A stretch of 64,000 nt of DNA from Musa acuminata AAA Group (taxonomy: Eukaryota; Streptophyta; Magnoliopsida; Zingiberales; Musaceae): contig NC_088345.1 in NCBI RefSeq assembly GCF_036884655.1, positions 32,912,501 through 32,976,500 on the forward strand. Direction: 5' to 3'. Positions 26,211 to 37,587 of this stretch are shown piece after piece (the first letter of the stretch is position 1; every line of letters starts with the position of its first letter). Both the position numbers and the translations under genes were made by a program. Under the pieces are notes generated by a model. That model saw only the letters and a program-made list of their open reading frames with translations. It searched no databases and was not told where the DNA came from.

Positions 26211-26837
26211 TGATATGGCAAAAAATGGCAGACCCCACTCCTGGCAACGTCCCCCGCACGTGGACAGGCGCGGCGCCCTAGGAAGAGCAACGAGGGTGAC
26301 GGTCTGCGTCCGGACGTCAGCTTCGCTGAGCCCACAACCCCCTCAGTTGACCCAACACAGTAGGACAAGACCGAAGTAGGTAGCGGTTGAAGCTCGCCCA
26401 TACCCTGCGATTCCCCGGTCCCCTACGCAACGTCCTCGGCGATGTCGGACGCTATCAGAGGTACAGCCCCGACTGATGGGATGGCGCGCCCGGTAATGCC
26501 GAGTCCCCCTATAAACACCCCTGAGCCAGAAGGAGAAGGGGGGGGGCTACCTCCTGGAAGAAAAACGACCTCCATGTCACTCTCTAACTTGATCGTCGGA
26601 GGGGTCGGGTGGAGCATCCCGACCCGACCTTTGTGCAGGTACCAAGCCAAGGCCCCCGTCCGGACACGCAGAATCCCCGCCCGGAGGAAGTCGCAGCGTC
26701 GCCCCGGGTCCGAAGCTGCACCCGACCGCCTTGGCAGAAATGAGCAACGCCCCAGGGAGATCCCCGCCATTTGGACCCCCGAACGAGCCGAGACGACCCC
26801 CCGGGTCACGGCTAAGAAAAAGGTGTTTACCCTAACA
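26211..26837 (+). mobile_element. Solo LTR of an unrelated family (G), GC-rich
   Basis: 627 bp starting TGATATGGCA and ending CCCTAACA, flanked by perfect 5-bp duplications CTTAC (26206-26210 and 26838-26842). F1 has uninterrupted sequence at the same place, confirming insertion into F2. TATAAA lies at 26510-26515 on the plus strand. The high GC content and absence of related copies here mark a separate family. The 145-154 codon frames inside reflect composition and are not genes. Confidence 0.85.
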
Positions 26838-27260
26838 CTTACTATGCACCAATCTCTCAAATGCCTCAGGTTGCTTGATCTGGGTGGATGCTTGTTGGAG
26901 CTTTAACGAGCATCATCTTGCAAACTTTTGAAGTTTTGGATCCTTCCGCCACAAAATTTGCACATTGACTCTTCTTTCACTTAGTTGTCACTTCCAAGTA
27001 GGTTCGCATCACTTCCGCTTTCGATTGACATTTCGTTGGGAAATGAAGCGGACAATCTACTCTCAGTAGCACTGATCACCGTTGGTGAGGATTTGATAAC
27101 TATTGTCTTCCAATATCTTCGAAGGGTCTTTGAACTTGTGCAGAGCTCCTCTGTTGGATAGATAAGAGAATTGAGGTACTCAGTTTCGCCCATTCTCTTA
27201 AGGGTTGAGAAGGCAAAGGTTACTTGACTTCGCCCACCTCCTTGAGGTTGTACTCCATGC

Positions 27261-28865
27261 TGTTAGGATCAAGAGCACTAAGAGGGGGGGGGGTGTGAAT
27301 TAGTGCAGCGAAAAACTTTCGACGATTAAAACTGCGTTCGTACGTTGAAATCTGATTCCGACGTAAAAGTCGTTTCGTGCAGATAATAACTTTGAAAGCT
27401 TACGAAAACGTATTTGAAGTAAAGTAAGGAAAGCAGTTTGTAGTTAAGATAGAAATTAAAATGTAAGCGCAAATTGAAATATGATGTTCGTACGATAAAA
27501 CCGATTTCCGTCTTAACGCCGATTCGAAAAATACTTAACTACGAAACACGTTCATAAATGAGCAGAAGGTAGTAAGCTATTGAGGATGTTTGCAATAAAG
27601 ATAAGATGCTCAAAGTAAATGCAAACTGAGATTTAGAGTGGTTCGGTCAATCTTGACCTACATCCACTTTTGGCTTCCTCCACCAACGAGGTCACCGATG
27701 TCCACTAGAGGCCTTCCTTCAATAGGCGAAGGCCAATCACCATTTTACAGTTTCACTCCTTTTGACGGACTTAGGAGACAACCCTTACAAACTTTTCTCT
27801 CCTCTCTTGAAAGATCAAAACTTGGAAAAAGAGGGAGAACTTCTAGCCTTTACAACACTTTTAAGCTCTAAAAATCACATAGTAAGATTGAATTTTTGGT
27901 GCCCTTTCATGCAGGAAAGGGTGGGGTATATATAGGCCCCAAACTAGTTTGAATTTGGAGCTTAAAAATGTCTTTTCTTGGATTTCCGGTCCTGGCGGTA
28001 CCACCTCCTGATTGGGGCGGTACAACCGCCTAACAGCTCGGAGACTGAGCCTCTGGGCGGTGCCACCGCCTGACAGGGGCGGTTGCACCGCCTAGTCTCG
28101 CTAAGAGACTGAGCCCTGGTGGTGCCACCGCCTAATTGGAGTGGTTGCACTGCTTGGTAGAGCTCGGAGACCGAGCTCAAGCGGTTCCACCGCTTGTCAA
28201 GGGTGGTTGCACCGCCCAGTCTCGCTCGGAGACTGAGCCTAGGCGGTGCCATCGCCTGCCTGGGGTGGTTGCACCGCCCAGCTTTCTTGGGAGACCCTCT
28301 CCTGGGCGGTGCCACGGCCGACCCTAGCGGTGCCATCGCCTAGTAGGAATTCTGGTCCGGATGGGTTGATCCATTTGGCCCAATTTGGGTATGTCAAGGG
28401 CCCAATTGCCCCCAGATTAAGTTAATGGGATCACTCCCATTCCTAACTTAATCTACATGCTAACTACGACATTTCTTAAGACATTTACTACAACTTGCTC
28501 CGGTGCGTCAATCACTTCTTCCGGCGAGCTTCCGACGAACTTCCGGCGAACATCCGACGAACCTTCGACGATGCTCCGACGGACTTCTGGCAAACTCCTG
28601 GACTTGCGACAATCCACTTGGCGAGTTCCGACGAGCTTCTTTTGGCAAGCTCCTGGACTTCTCGAATTTGTTCCCGTAGAACCTCCGACGACCGTCCGGA
28701 CTTCCGTCGAACTCTCGAACTCCTAACGTGATCATAGTCTTGACTCCAGCGTAACTCCTACTGCATGTCTTACTTTTATCGTAGTTAATCCTGCACACTT
28801 ATCTCAACATATGGATTAGATAACAAATGACAATTGACTTCATCATCAAAATCCGAGATTCAACA
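27261..28865 (-). mobile_element. Solo LTR of family B (Sirevirus-like)
   Basis: 1605 bp, ends TGTTAGGATC and GATTCAACA on the plus strand, homologous as complement to the B2 LTRs (56259-57749). Flanks CATGC (27256-27260) and CATGT (28866-28870) form a 5-bp duplication with one change. The TATA sequence (TATATATA) is at 27927-27934. GGCGGTGCCACCGCC-type palindromes fill 27990-28345 just upstream of it on the minus strand. A TCCGACGA-rich stretch lies at 28510-28710. It sits inside F2. Confidence 0.9.
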
Positions 28866-28870
28866 CATGT

Positions 28871-31826
28871 ATCGAGCTGGTTACTGGCCTTTGCCTGCTC
28901 TTTGCTCACACTTCTGAAGCACTTGAAGTGTTTGCACTCCTTGCGTTGAGTTAGTTATTGTGATTTACCTTCTCAATGCCATCGAACTTCTGGAATGCAG
29001 GAAGTTTTCACCCCAACTTGGAGTAATTCTCTAATAGATTTGGTCACCTCTAGGATTGTACCGTCTTCTCCATCAACCCTGCCGCCTACTCCCCTGAGTA
29101 GCAAAGGTACAACACCGCGTACTGCTTACTTCGTTCCTTGGCCGTGCACTCTTGCATGACTCGAAGTCCTTCACTTTCGGCTATCTTGATGAGTAGCTCG
29201 TTGACATCGGTCTTATGAAGTTCCTTGGCCTCTGCCCTTCAGCCTTGTCTCGGTACTTGGAGTTTGCCTCTGCATGCTCCACCTCCTTGACCCCTTTCAC
29301 AGCCAAGCGCTCTCCCTCCATGAGAGCAAGGGATCAATGACTTTCACGGAAGTCCCGCCTTTGTGGTACCATAGCGCTGCCATGCCCATGGCCCTACTAT
29401 CCGTCGCCTCGCATCTGCATCCCTTTTCTTCACGATCAATATATATGTCTCCGTGGCACTCCTCTGAGTCCACCTCCATTCTAACTGATGCTTGATTTTG
29501 GGTAGCTAAGTCCCTCTGGACTCGTCCTCGCTTCCTCGCCTCTTTCGACCCCCTGCTTCAACACTTTTGTGTTCTCCAAGCAGCTCCCTTTAGTCGATAG
29601 AAAGACATACTACAACTCCCATGCATGGCCTCTACCATCGCATTATAGGGTTTGCACCGATTCTGTTCTCCTTAGCTTCCTTGGTAGCAACGTTCGCTTG
29701 CTCGACCTTGTCCTCTGACTTGCCGGGCTCCCTTAAGCGAATATGAGCTCTGGAGTAGTCCAACTCTCCAACTGCTTCGATCATACCTCTGCATGATCAA
29801 GTCCCTCCCATGGGACTCACTGATACTTGCATTCGAACTTTTCCTTTGGTAGAACACAGCCCCCATATGCTGATGACCAAGGCTTTCATCCGATGCACGC
29901 ACGGAAGACCTGCCTTTATAGTACCATGGCCTTCACTCCTTGAATCCATAGCCCTTCTTGCTATCATGTTGTTCACCGAAGTGGAGCTTCCAGTAGCTCC
30001 CGATCATACCTCCATATGATCTAGTTCCTCATGGGACTACGTTGTGTGTATCGCATTGCCACGAACTGTTCCATCACGATCCGCTGCACCATGTCGCCTC
30101 CTGGTGACATCTCTATTGCATTCTGATCCTTGTGGGATGAACTCGAATTGTGAACCCTTCATGTGTGGCCTTTGCCAATACATCACAGGGTCTCTTTCCA
30201 CCTTTGATTTTGTTCGCTCCTTTGGCAATCGACCTTCATCCACCCACTCTTGGGTCACATCTAGATGAAGCACCGCTCTAGGATAGTCCGTCGCCTAGTA
30301 GCTCCCAAAGTCCCCCGACTTCACTGCAATTAGTGCACCATTGTATGGATCTTGGGCCTCTACCCCTACCAGTACAATCTTCGCTGCGCACTGCTTCCTT
30401 CATGGCAACTTGAATGACAACACTGTGGCGTATTCTTCAAGAGTACCTGCCTCTGCATCCTCTTGCCCCGTTCTAAGGCCTTCTGAACCCAACTTTGCCT
30501 CTGCAAATTGAGTCGCCTAGTTTCTCCATCAAATGCTCTTCCGAGATAAGGTGCATGTGCCCAGAAGCTCCCTTTGTATTTGGCACCATGCAAGATGAGT
30601 CCGCTTCGTCAGAATGAATGACCCATGGAACAACATGATCCCGCTCTTGCCTTTGTAAGAGTTCATGTCCTTGACCTCTGTCTAAGGAAAGCACTGTGCC
30701 TCCGCTCGATGTTCCATCTTCTATGTTGGCTCTCTTCATGTGGCTTGGATACTTCGCCAAGTTATACCCAAGTTGCTCTGCTCCTCGTTTTTGCACTGAG
30801 TTGATGGTGGCCTTCGCGCCCACCATTTCACGGGTCAGCCCTCCCTTGAGTCCGATCTCCATATCGACTCCAAGTGTGCCTTCATTTGTGTTGCTTTGGG
30901 TCGCTCCCCCACTTGATCTCACAATGCATCCACCAATGCATTCTCTCGAGTAAGATCATGTGACGACTCCTCGCCGCTTGCTCAGACCATTAAGCTTCGT
31001 GGAGTTGTTATTTATTGAGGTACTCCTCATCAACATGTGAGGTCCGTCCCACATGATTCTCCCTCTAGAGAGCCGGGACTTATCCCTCCTGGATAACTGT
31101 CCCGTTGGAGCAACATCTCTCTTCGTTTCGGAGACCACCATCCCCTTGGACTACTCCGATCTGCTGAACAAACTATGCATTGTTCTGCCTCCTATAAACG
31201 TACTTGCTAGATTGCGACTCCATGTCAATACAGCCCCTACTGCACCACTCAAGGCCTAGCAACATGCTGAACTCGTTGCACACTTCAGCCTCCTACGGAC
31301 GTATCCTTCACATGTCGAAGAGAAAGTTTCAATACTCCATGGCGCCGAGTTTCAGTCGCCTTGGGATGGCCACAAACATTCCATCATCCGCATACAAACC
31401 CATGTATGAGTACCGAATTCTTTGAGTTAACAATTCCCCTTACCTCTGTGAGCTTTGCACAACTCTTTCGATCGCTGAGCAACTCATTCCACGTTACATG
31501 GTCTCATCCTTTACCAAGTGCCTCGCTTACCTTGAGCATCATCAAGTATAGTTGTCAATGTTGAGTCGTAGCTTAAACTCAGCCATCCCAACCTTTGTGC
31601 GCTCCGCATTCTTCCAAGCTTGCCAGTTCTCATGGTGCCTTTTATGCGTAGGGTTGGCCATTCCTCTGAATGCTAATGTCAGATGCTCGCTCCTCCGAGC
31701 GACTCCTTTTCCCTACATCTCCATGCCCGTTTTCCCCCAAACGGTCGCGCGTGTGCTGATTGCCCTCAACGCAGCCCTGCTAGGTCCCCCACGTTTGCAT
31801 GCTAAGTGTTTCTATGAGTGCTTATC
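28871..31826 (-). other. F2 interior, non-coding
   Basis: Collinear with the F1 interior (for example F1 12180-12440 against F2 30960-31200, opposite strands). Open frames are short, occur on both strands and resemble no gag, pol or host protein. I treat it as structural retroelement RNA. Confidence 0.75.
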
Positions 31827-31840
31827 CCGCTCTGATACCA
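31827..31840 (-). other. F2 primer binding site (tRNA-iMet)
   Basis: On the minus strand this reads TGGTATCAGAGCGG, complementary to initiator-Met tRNA, two bases from the inner LTR edge. It sets the element orientation. Confidence 0.9.
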
Positions 31841-31842
31841 TC

Positions 31843-32289
31843 TATCACAGACTTAGCTGGTTTTGCCTAAGTCGTGCGGCACCCTTGCGTGTCCATCCAT
31901 AAAGGTCAGCCTCCCCGAAGCCTCCCACGATCCCTTAGGACCCACAAAAGAGAGAACGAGTTAGAGAAAACGCCTCATTTGGGATCCACAAGCAAACATT
32001 TTAGAAAACACTTCATAGACAATGCAAATTACAAATAGACTTTACAAGCTCTGAACAGTTGCACAACAAAGGGTCAAAATGGTCCATTATAGACTGAAAA
32101 TCTCTCACAAGTGTCCACATGACACAACCTTTATTTACAAGGCTAAAGCAGCCACCAAACCTAACTAAAATGAGACTATTAAGCCTTCGGCTGTCCCTCT
32201 ACATACTAGGCAAAGAATGAACATACATAAAGACACGGACATACATAAGCATTACATCAAACATCCTGTTTAGAAGTTTGCCCGTGACA
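31843..32289 (-). repeat. F2 5' LTR
   Basis: 447 bp. The inner edge has decayed from TGTCA to TATCA on the plus strand; the outer edge TGACA is intact, followed by ACTT. Confidence 0.9.
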
Positions 32290-33066
32290 ACTTGGCTGAT
32301 CGATTCTCCCTCAAAGATATAGGAACTTTAAGCTACTTTTTGGGAGTGGAAGCAATATTTATATCTTTAGGTCTCTTCCTATCACAAAGAAAGTATATTT
32401 AAGATTTATTATTAAAGACAAACATGCAGAATGCGAAAGAGGTTACAACTCCTCTCTCTACCAGTGAATCACTTAAATTATGTGATGGAAGTCCTACTAC
32501 AGATTCGACTCAATATCAATAAGTCCTTGGCTCCATACAATACTTGGCTCTCACCCGTCCAGATATCTCATTTGCCGTCAATAAATTATCGTAATTCATT
32601 AATCGACCATCTACTACGCATTGGTCTGCGGTCAAACAAATTTTGCGATATCTTAAAGGGACTCTTAATCATGGCATTTTCTTCGCAAAAATACTTCACT
32701 CTATCTCCATGACTTTGTTGATGCTGATTGGGTAGGGAACTTTGATGATAGAACATCTATGTCAAGGTACATTATCTTCCTTGGAGCTACTCTAATCAGT
32801 TGGAGTTTAAAAAAACAAAAGACGGTTGCACGATCTACAACTGAAGCTGAATACCATGCCATCGCCACTGCTGAACTCAATTGGATCACAAATCTACTCA
32901 AAGAACTCAACGTCAACTCCATGGTTATTCCTACAATATATTGTGATAATATTGGAGCTACCTACTTATGTGCCAATCTAGTGTTCCATTCCCGTATGAA
33001 ACACATTGCCATCGACTTCCACTTTGTGCGAGATCAAGTTGTCAGATATCAACTCCGTGTTTCTCA
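32290..33066 (+). pseudogene. A2 RT C-terminus and RNase H (second half)
   Basis: Continues A2 after F2: SYFLGVEA, a degraded thumb, then RNase H at 32759-33066 with WSLKKQKTVARSTTEAEYHA carrying the catalytic Glu, an AELNWITNLL helix, and HFVRDQVV near the C-terminus. Frameshifts occur near 32430 and 32720. The coding sequence stops abruptly at about 33066, before the usual LADxLTK motif and 3' LTR, and joins inverted A3. Confidence 0.85.
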
Positions 33067-33111
33067 CGTATATATAATTGATCATGGCTTTACGATATAT
33101 ACAATATATAT

Positions 33112-33279
33112 TCGTCACACATGGCTTTATGCCAATGAGAAGATTTTTGAGCTTGAGTGATTGTAGTGGGTTCACTGGCCTTAGTGGAGGAATTTGTTAT
33201 AGCATGTAAGTTAAGGACTTGACGTGGTTTGAAAACACCACTTTTGGAGCGTGTTGTCATTGGATGTCTAGGGGCGATG
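33112..33279 (-). mobile_element. Copia family A copy 3 (A3), right-hand piece
   Basis: This matches A1 from about 745 to 915 in the same orientation (for example TTTGGAGCGTGTTGTCATTG). It is the RT-proximal end of an A fragment lying tail to tail with A2. It stops at the CGATG duplicated by insertion of element C. Confidence 0.85.
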
Positions 33280-34400
33280 TGTTGAATCTCGGATTTTGAT
33301 GATAAAATTAATTGATGGGTTATTTGATCTAATCCATATTATTGAGTTAAGTATGCAGGATTAACTACGATAACCAGAAAACACAAAGCCAGAATACCGG
33401 AGTCAAGTTCGATGAACGTTTAAGAGTCCGAAGAATCGTCGGAGATGATGATGGAACCAATCGAGAAGAAATCGGGAACCTGTTGGAAGTTCACCGAAGA
33501 GATCGTCGGAGGTTCGCAAAGATCACCGAGAAGTCTCGGCTACTCATTAAAGTCATCACAAGTTCGGGAGCGTGCTTGGACCCCGTCGGAAGAAGTTCGT
33601 CGGAAAGCTCACCGGAACAAGACTTGACGCTCGCGGTTGATAAATTGCTTAGGATGTGTTTTGTTATGTAGTTCACTTGTAATTAGGATTAGGATTAAGA
33701 AGATAATCCTATATCCTGGTTAGGGGCCAATTGGGGCCAAAGTCAGATTTGGTTTGGGCTAAAAGTAAGCCAAACCAAGTGAACCGGAGAGCCAGGCGGT
33801 GGCACCGCCTGGCTGGGCGGTGGCACCTCCAGCACCGGGAACCCTAAGAGAATTCAAATTTTGGAGCCCAAAATTTGAATCCTCTTGAGGCCTATAAATA
33901 CCCCTCAAATCTCAGCTGAGATAACAACTTTTGATAAGCATTTTGATTGAGAGAAAAGTCTTAGAAAGTCTTAGGAAGTCTTGTTTTCAATTTGCTAGAG
34001 AGTTCTCCTCCTTCTTTCTTATTGAAAATTTGTAAGAGGTTGAACTGCTTGTAAAAGGTTGTAAGAGGGGTGTTTACCCTTCCATTTCAAGAGATTTGCT
34101 AGTGGAAGGTGGGAGCCTCATCGAAGAGGGGCATCGCAAGTGGAGTAGGTCATTTGACCGAACCACTCTAAAAATCGGCGTAATCTCTGGTTTACATTTT
34201 ATTATTGTCATTTACATTACTGCAAATCTTCTTACTGCTTTAGTTCCTTATTACCCTTGCTACGCAACTTTAAGAATACGCTTTCAAGTTAAACTTTTCA
34301 AGTTCCGTTCTTATCGTACGAAAGATTTTGTTAAAATCGAAGTTTTAATCCGCTGCACTAATTCACCCCCCTCCCTCTTAGTGCCGCTCCAATCCTAACA
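33280..34400 (+). repeat. C 5' LTR
   Basis: 1121 bp, TGTTGAATCT to ATCCTAACA. TATA box TATAAATA at 33893-33900, with GGCGGTGGCACCGCC-type palindromes at about 33795-33830. It lacks about 53 bp that the 3' LTR has in the palindrome cluster; otherwise the two are nearly identical, indicating a fairly recent insertion. Confidence 0.93.
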
Positions 34401-34402
34401 AG

Positions 34403-34414
34403 TGGTATCAGAGC
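34403..34414 (+). other. C primer binding site (tRNA-iMet)
   Basis: TGGTATCAGAGC two bases after the LTR, complementary to the initiator-Met tRNA 3' end. Confidence 0.93.
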
Positions 34415-34452
34415 GAGGTTATCTCTCATATTTGGTTTAACACCCAAGAGAG

Positions 34453-36018
34453 ATGGCTTACTCCGGCATGCAAGAGGGCCACTCTATTGCACGACCACCT
34501 TTGTTTAATGGGTCGGATTACACATATTGGAAGACTCGCATGAGGATCTTCCTCATTTCTATGGACTTTGAGCTTTGGTCTATTGTTGAGAATGGATTTC
34601 AAAAATCTTCTCTTCCGATGAGCGAATGGAATGAATCGGAGAAGAAGGTTTTTGCTTTAAATGCAAAGGCTATGAATGCCTTGTTTTGTGCATTAGACAA
34701 AAACGAATTTAATCGTGTTTCAATGTGTGATTCGGCTTTTGATATTTGGAGAACTCTTGAGGTCACTCATAAAGGCACTAGCCGAGTGAAAGAGTCCAAA
34801 ATCAACATCCTTGTGCACTCTTATGAACTTTTCCGAATGAAACCAAGTGAGTCCATCGGAGACATGTACACCCGGTTTACGGATGTCATCAATGGACTCA
34901 AAGCTCTTGGTAAAGATTTTACTAACTTTGAACTAGTAACTAAAATCTTAAGATCTCTCCCTAAAAGTTGGGATCCAAAAGTTACGGCCATTCAAGAGGC
35001 CAAAGACCTTAAAGCATTCCCTCTTGAAGAACTCATTGGGTCTCTAATGACCTACGAAATGACATGTCAAGCTCATAATGAGCTCGAGAACCCCCTTCCA
35101 AAGAACAGGAAGGATATGGCACTCAAATCACAAGAAGACCACTTGAAAGGAACATCAAGTGATGAGGACAGTGACAATGACCTTGCACTTTTGACTCAAA
35201 AATTTAAAAAATATTTAAGAAAGAACAAATTTAAAAATAATACAAAAAATAAATTTGAACAAAAGAAGGACCAAGTGATTTGCTATGAATGCAAAAAACC
35301 GGGACACTATAAGAACGATTGTCCTCAAGCCAAAAAGAGAACATCAAAGAAGAAGGCGTTCAAGGCAACGTGGGATGATTCAAGCGCATCCGAAGAAGAG
35401 GAGTCCAACACCGAGCAAGTTGCTCATTACGCGCTAATGGCGTTAGGAGAAGAGGTATGTGATTTATTTAATGAAGATTTATCTTTTGAAGAACTATCTA
35501 TCGCTTTTCATGAATTATTTGATGAATGTAGAACTGTTAGCAAGAAGTTAAGTATCTTAAAGAAAGAGCATGCTTTGCTACAAGATAAGTTTGATAGTCT
35601 TCAAACTCCTCCATGCTCTAAGTGTGAGCACTTAGAAGCATTAAAAAATGAAAATTTGCTTCTTAAGGAAACCTTAAACAAGTTTAAGGTTGGTAGCAAA
35701 GGATTAGATATGATTCTTGCACACAAGGGTCACATCGCAAATAGAAATAGAATTGGATTTGTAAAAGGATTACATCAAAATCCTACCACTTTCATAAAAG
35801 GACCTATATTACATGTTTCCTCTTATATGAAATGCAACTTTTGTTGCAAATCCGGACATATTGCCTACAAATGCCCATTTAGAAAAATTAGTTCACAAAA
35901 ATTAATATGGGTTCCTAAAGGAACTATAAAGAATTCAATAATAAATAACAAAGTTAGTGGGTCAATTTTTGAGGCACCCAAAATCAAATGGGTACCTAAA
36001 AATCATCCTCTTTTGTAG
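34453..36018 (+). CDS. C gag polyprotein part, two zinc knuckles, ends at an amber codon
   Basis: 521 codons from an ATG just after the primer site. The capsid-like UBN2 region spans residues 1-210. A basic, acidic-patched linker carries the first knuckle C-YE-C-KKPG-H-YKND-C (about 277-290). A second knuckle C-NF-C-CKSG-H-IAYK-C lies at about 457-470, followed by the motif LIWVPKGT. Gag forms the particle and binds RNA. The frame ends with TAG at 36016-36018; pol continues in the same frame. B2 has TAG at the same position, so this stop may be ancestral or a readthrough site. Confidence 0.9.
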   Translation: MAYSGMQEGHSIARPPLFNGSDYTYWKTRMRIFLISMDFELWSIVENGFQKSSLPMSEWNESEKKVFALNAKAMNALFCALDKNEFNRVSMCDSAFDIWRTLEVTHKGTSRVKESKINILVHSYELFRMKPSESIGDMYTRFTDVINGLKALGKDFTNFELVTKILRSLPKSWDPKVTAIQEAKDLKAFPLEELIGSLMTYEMTCQAHNELENPLPKNRKDMALKSQEDHLKGTSSDEDSDNDLALLTQKFKKYLRKNKFKNNTKNKFEQKKDQVICYECKKPGHYKNDCPQAKKRTSKKKAFKATWDDSSASEEEESNTEQVAHYALMALGEEVCDLFNEDLSFEELSIAFHELFDECRTVSKKLSILKKEHALLQDKFDSLQTPPCSKCEHLEALKNENLLLKETLNKFKVGSKGLDMILAHKGHIANRNRIGFVKGLHQNPTTFIKGPILHVSSYMKCNFCCKSGHIAYKCPFRKISSQKLIWVPKGTIKNSIINNKVSGSIFEAPKIKWVPKNHPLL

Positions 36019-36999
36019 ACAAACCCACAAGCTAGGAGCAAGAGATGGTATCTCGATAGTGGATGCTCAAGACATATGACTGGAGATCCATCTCATTTCT
36101 CTATGCTCACTAGCAAAGAAGAAGGGTACGTTACCTTCGGAGACAACAACAATGGCAAAATCATTGGCAAGGGAACTATTGGTAACAAATTTAATTTTTC
36201 CATTGATGATGTCTTACTAGTTGATGGATTGAAACATAATCTCTTGAGTATTAGTCAACTATGCGATAAAGGTTACATCGTTAGATTTGAATCAAATATG
36301 TGCATTATTGAATAACCAAATCATAACATGACTATGATTGCTTTAAAACAAAATAATGTCTATACCATCAATCTTGATGAACTAAGTAATGAAATGTGTT
36401 TCTCCGTCGTAAATGATGATGCTTGGCTTTGGCATAGGAGATTAGGCCATGCAAGCATGAAAACAATATCTAAGATCTCATCTCAAGAATTAGTACGAGG
36501 AATTCCAAATATAAAGTTTATTAAGGACAAAGTATGCGATGCATGTCAACTAGGCAAACAAATAAAAACAAGCTTCAAACCAAAAAATCAAATTAGCACC
36601 ACTAGACCATTACAATTGATCCATTTGGACTTATTTGGACCAATTGATACAACAAGTCTAGGTGGAAGCAAATATGCTTTTGTGATTGTGGATGACTACT
36701 CTAGATACACTTGGACCTATTTCTTAGCTCACAAAAGTGATTGCTTCAAGTGTTTCTCTAAATTTTGTAAACTCACTCAAAACGAAAAAGGCTTCATGAT
36801 TTCATCAATTCAGAGTGATCACGGTGGTGAATTTCAAAACCATGACTTTCAAAATTTTTGCGAAGTTAATGGATACAATCACAACTTCTCAACTCCAAGA
36901 AATCCTCAACAAAATGGTGTAGTTGAAAGAAAAAATAGAAACCTACAAGAAATGGCAAGAACTATGTTAAATGAACATAGTTTACCCAAATATTTTTAG
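36019..36999 (+). pseudogene. C protease and integrase N-terminal half, stop-interrupted
   Basis: Same frame as gag. Protease: RWYLDSGCSRHMTGD with the DSG active site at about 36055. A TAA at 36313-36315 breaks it. Integrase: zinc region WHRRLGHASMKTIS to DACQLGKQ, first Asp in LIHLDLFGP, second Asp in IQSDHGGEFQN, and PRNPQQNGVVERKNRN with the catalytic Glu. TAG at 36997-36999 replaces the Trp of the usual LPKYFWAEAV, a G-to-A change. All catalytic residues remain visible. Confidence 0.88.
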
Positions 37000-37587
37000 G
37001 CCGAAGCCGTAAATACGGCTTGCTACATCATAAATAGGGTTCTAATAAGACCATCTCTATCAAAAACTCCCTATGAATTATGGAATAACAAAAAACCAAA
37101 TATTTCTTATTTTAAAGTTTTTGGTTGTAAATGCTTTATTTTAAATGAAAAGGATGCCTTAGGTAAATTTGATGCTAAATTCGATGAAGACATCTTTCTT
37201 GGCTACCCTTCCGTTTCTAAGGCTTTTCGGATTTTTAATAAAAGAACCTTAGTAATAGAATAGTCTATTCATGTAGTTTTTAATGAAATTTCCGATTTAA
37301 AGAAAAATGATTTTGATGATGATCTTGGTTTTGATAATTTGAATTTAAATGAACCCTCTCCTCAAAATAGCCATTTGAATGCATCTTCTTCCGAAATTTC
37401 TTTACCAAAAGAATGGAAGTATGTAGATGCTCATCCAAAAGAGCAAATTATAGGAGATACATCAAAAGGGGTTCAAACTCGTTCTTCTTTCAAAAATTTC
37501 TGTGCTAACGCCGCTTTCCTTTCTCAAATTGAACCTAAATGCATTGACGAAGCCTTAAAAGATGATTTTTGGGTCATTGCAATGTAA
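37000..37587 (+). pseudogene. C integrase tail and linker, stop-interrupted
   Basis: In frame with gag. It encodes AVNTACYIINRVLIRPSLSK and the GKFDAKFDEDIFLGY region of the integrase C-terminus, then an acidic linker to RT with KGVQTRSSFKNFC. In-frame stops are TAG at 37261-37263 and TAA at 37585-37587; the second fits CAA-to-TAA (AM-Q-EELNQF). Confidence 0.85.

Larger units (their letters stand above)
25489..32289 (-). mobile_element. Non-coding LTR retrotransposon, family F copy 2 (F2, LARD-like)
   Basis: It is inserted in the RT of A2. Removing 25489-32289 and one ACTT restores continuity with A1 (A1 reads AAGCACTTGGCC; A2 flanks read AAGCACTT and ACTTGGCT). The visible target duplication is 4 bp (25485-25488 and 32290-32293). 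The primer site and purine tract show minus orientation. Two solo LTRs (G and B) sit inside; without them the interior is about 3.7 kb and collinear with F1. No gag or pol is recognisable. Confidence 0.9.

Noticed and set aside
26423..26906. 145-154 codon frames at the G solo LTR
   Set aside because: They overlap on both strands, and most of the sequence lies inside a GC-rich LTR with a TATA box and target duplication.
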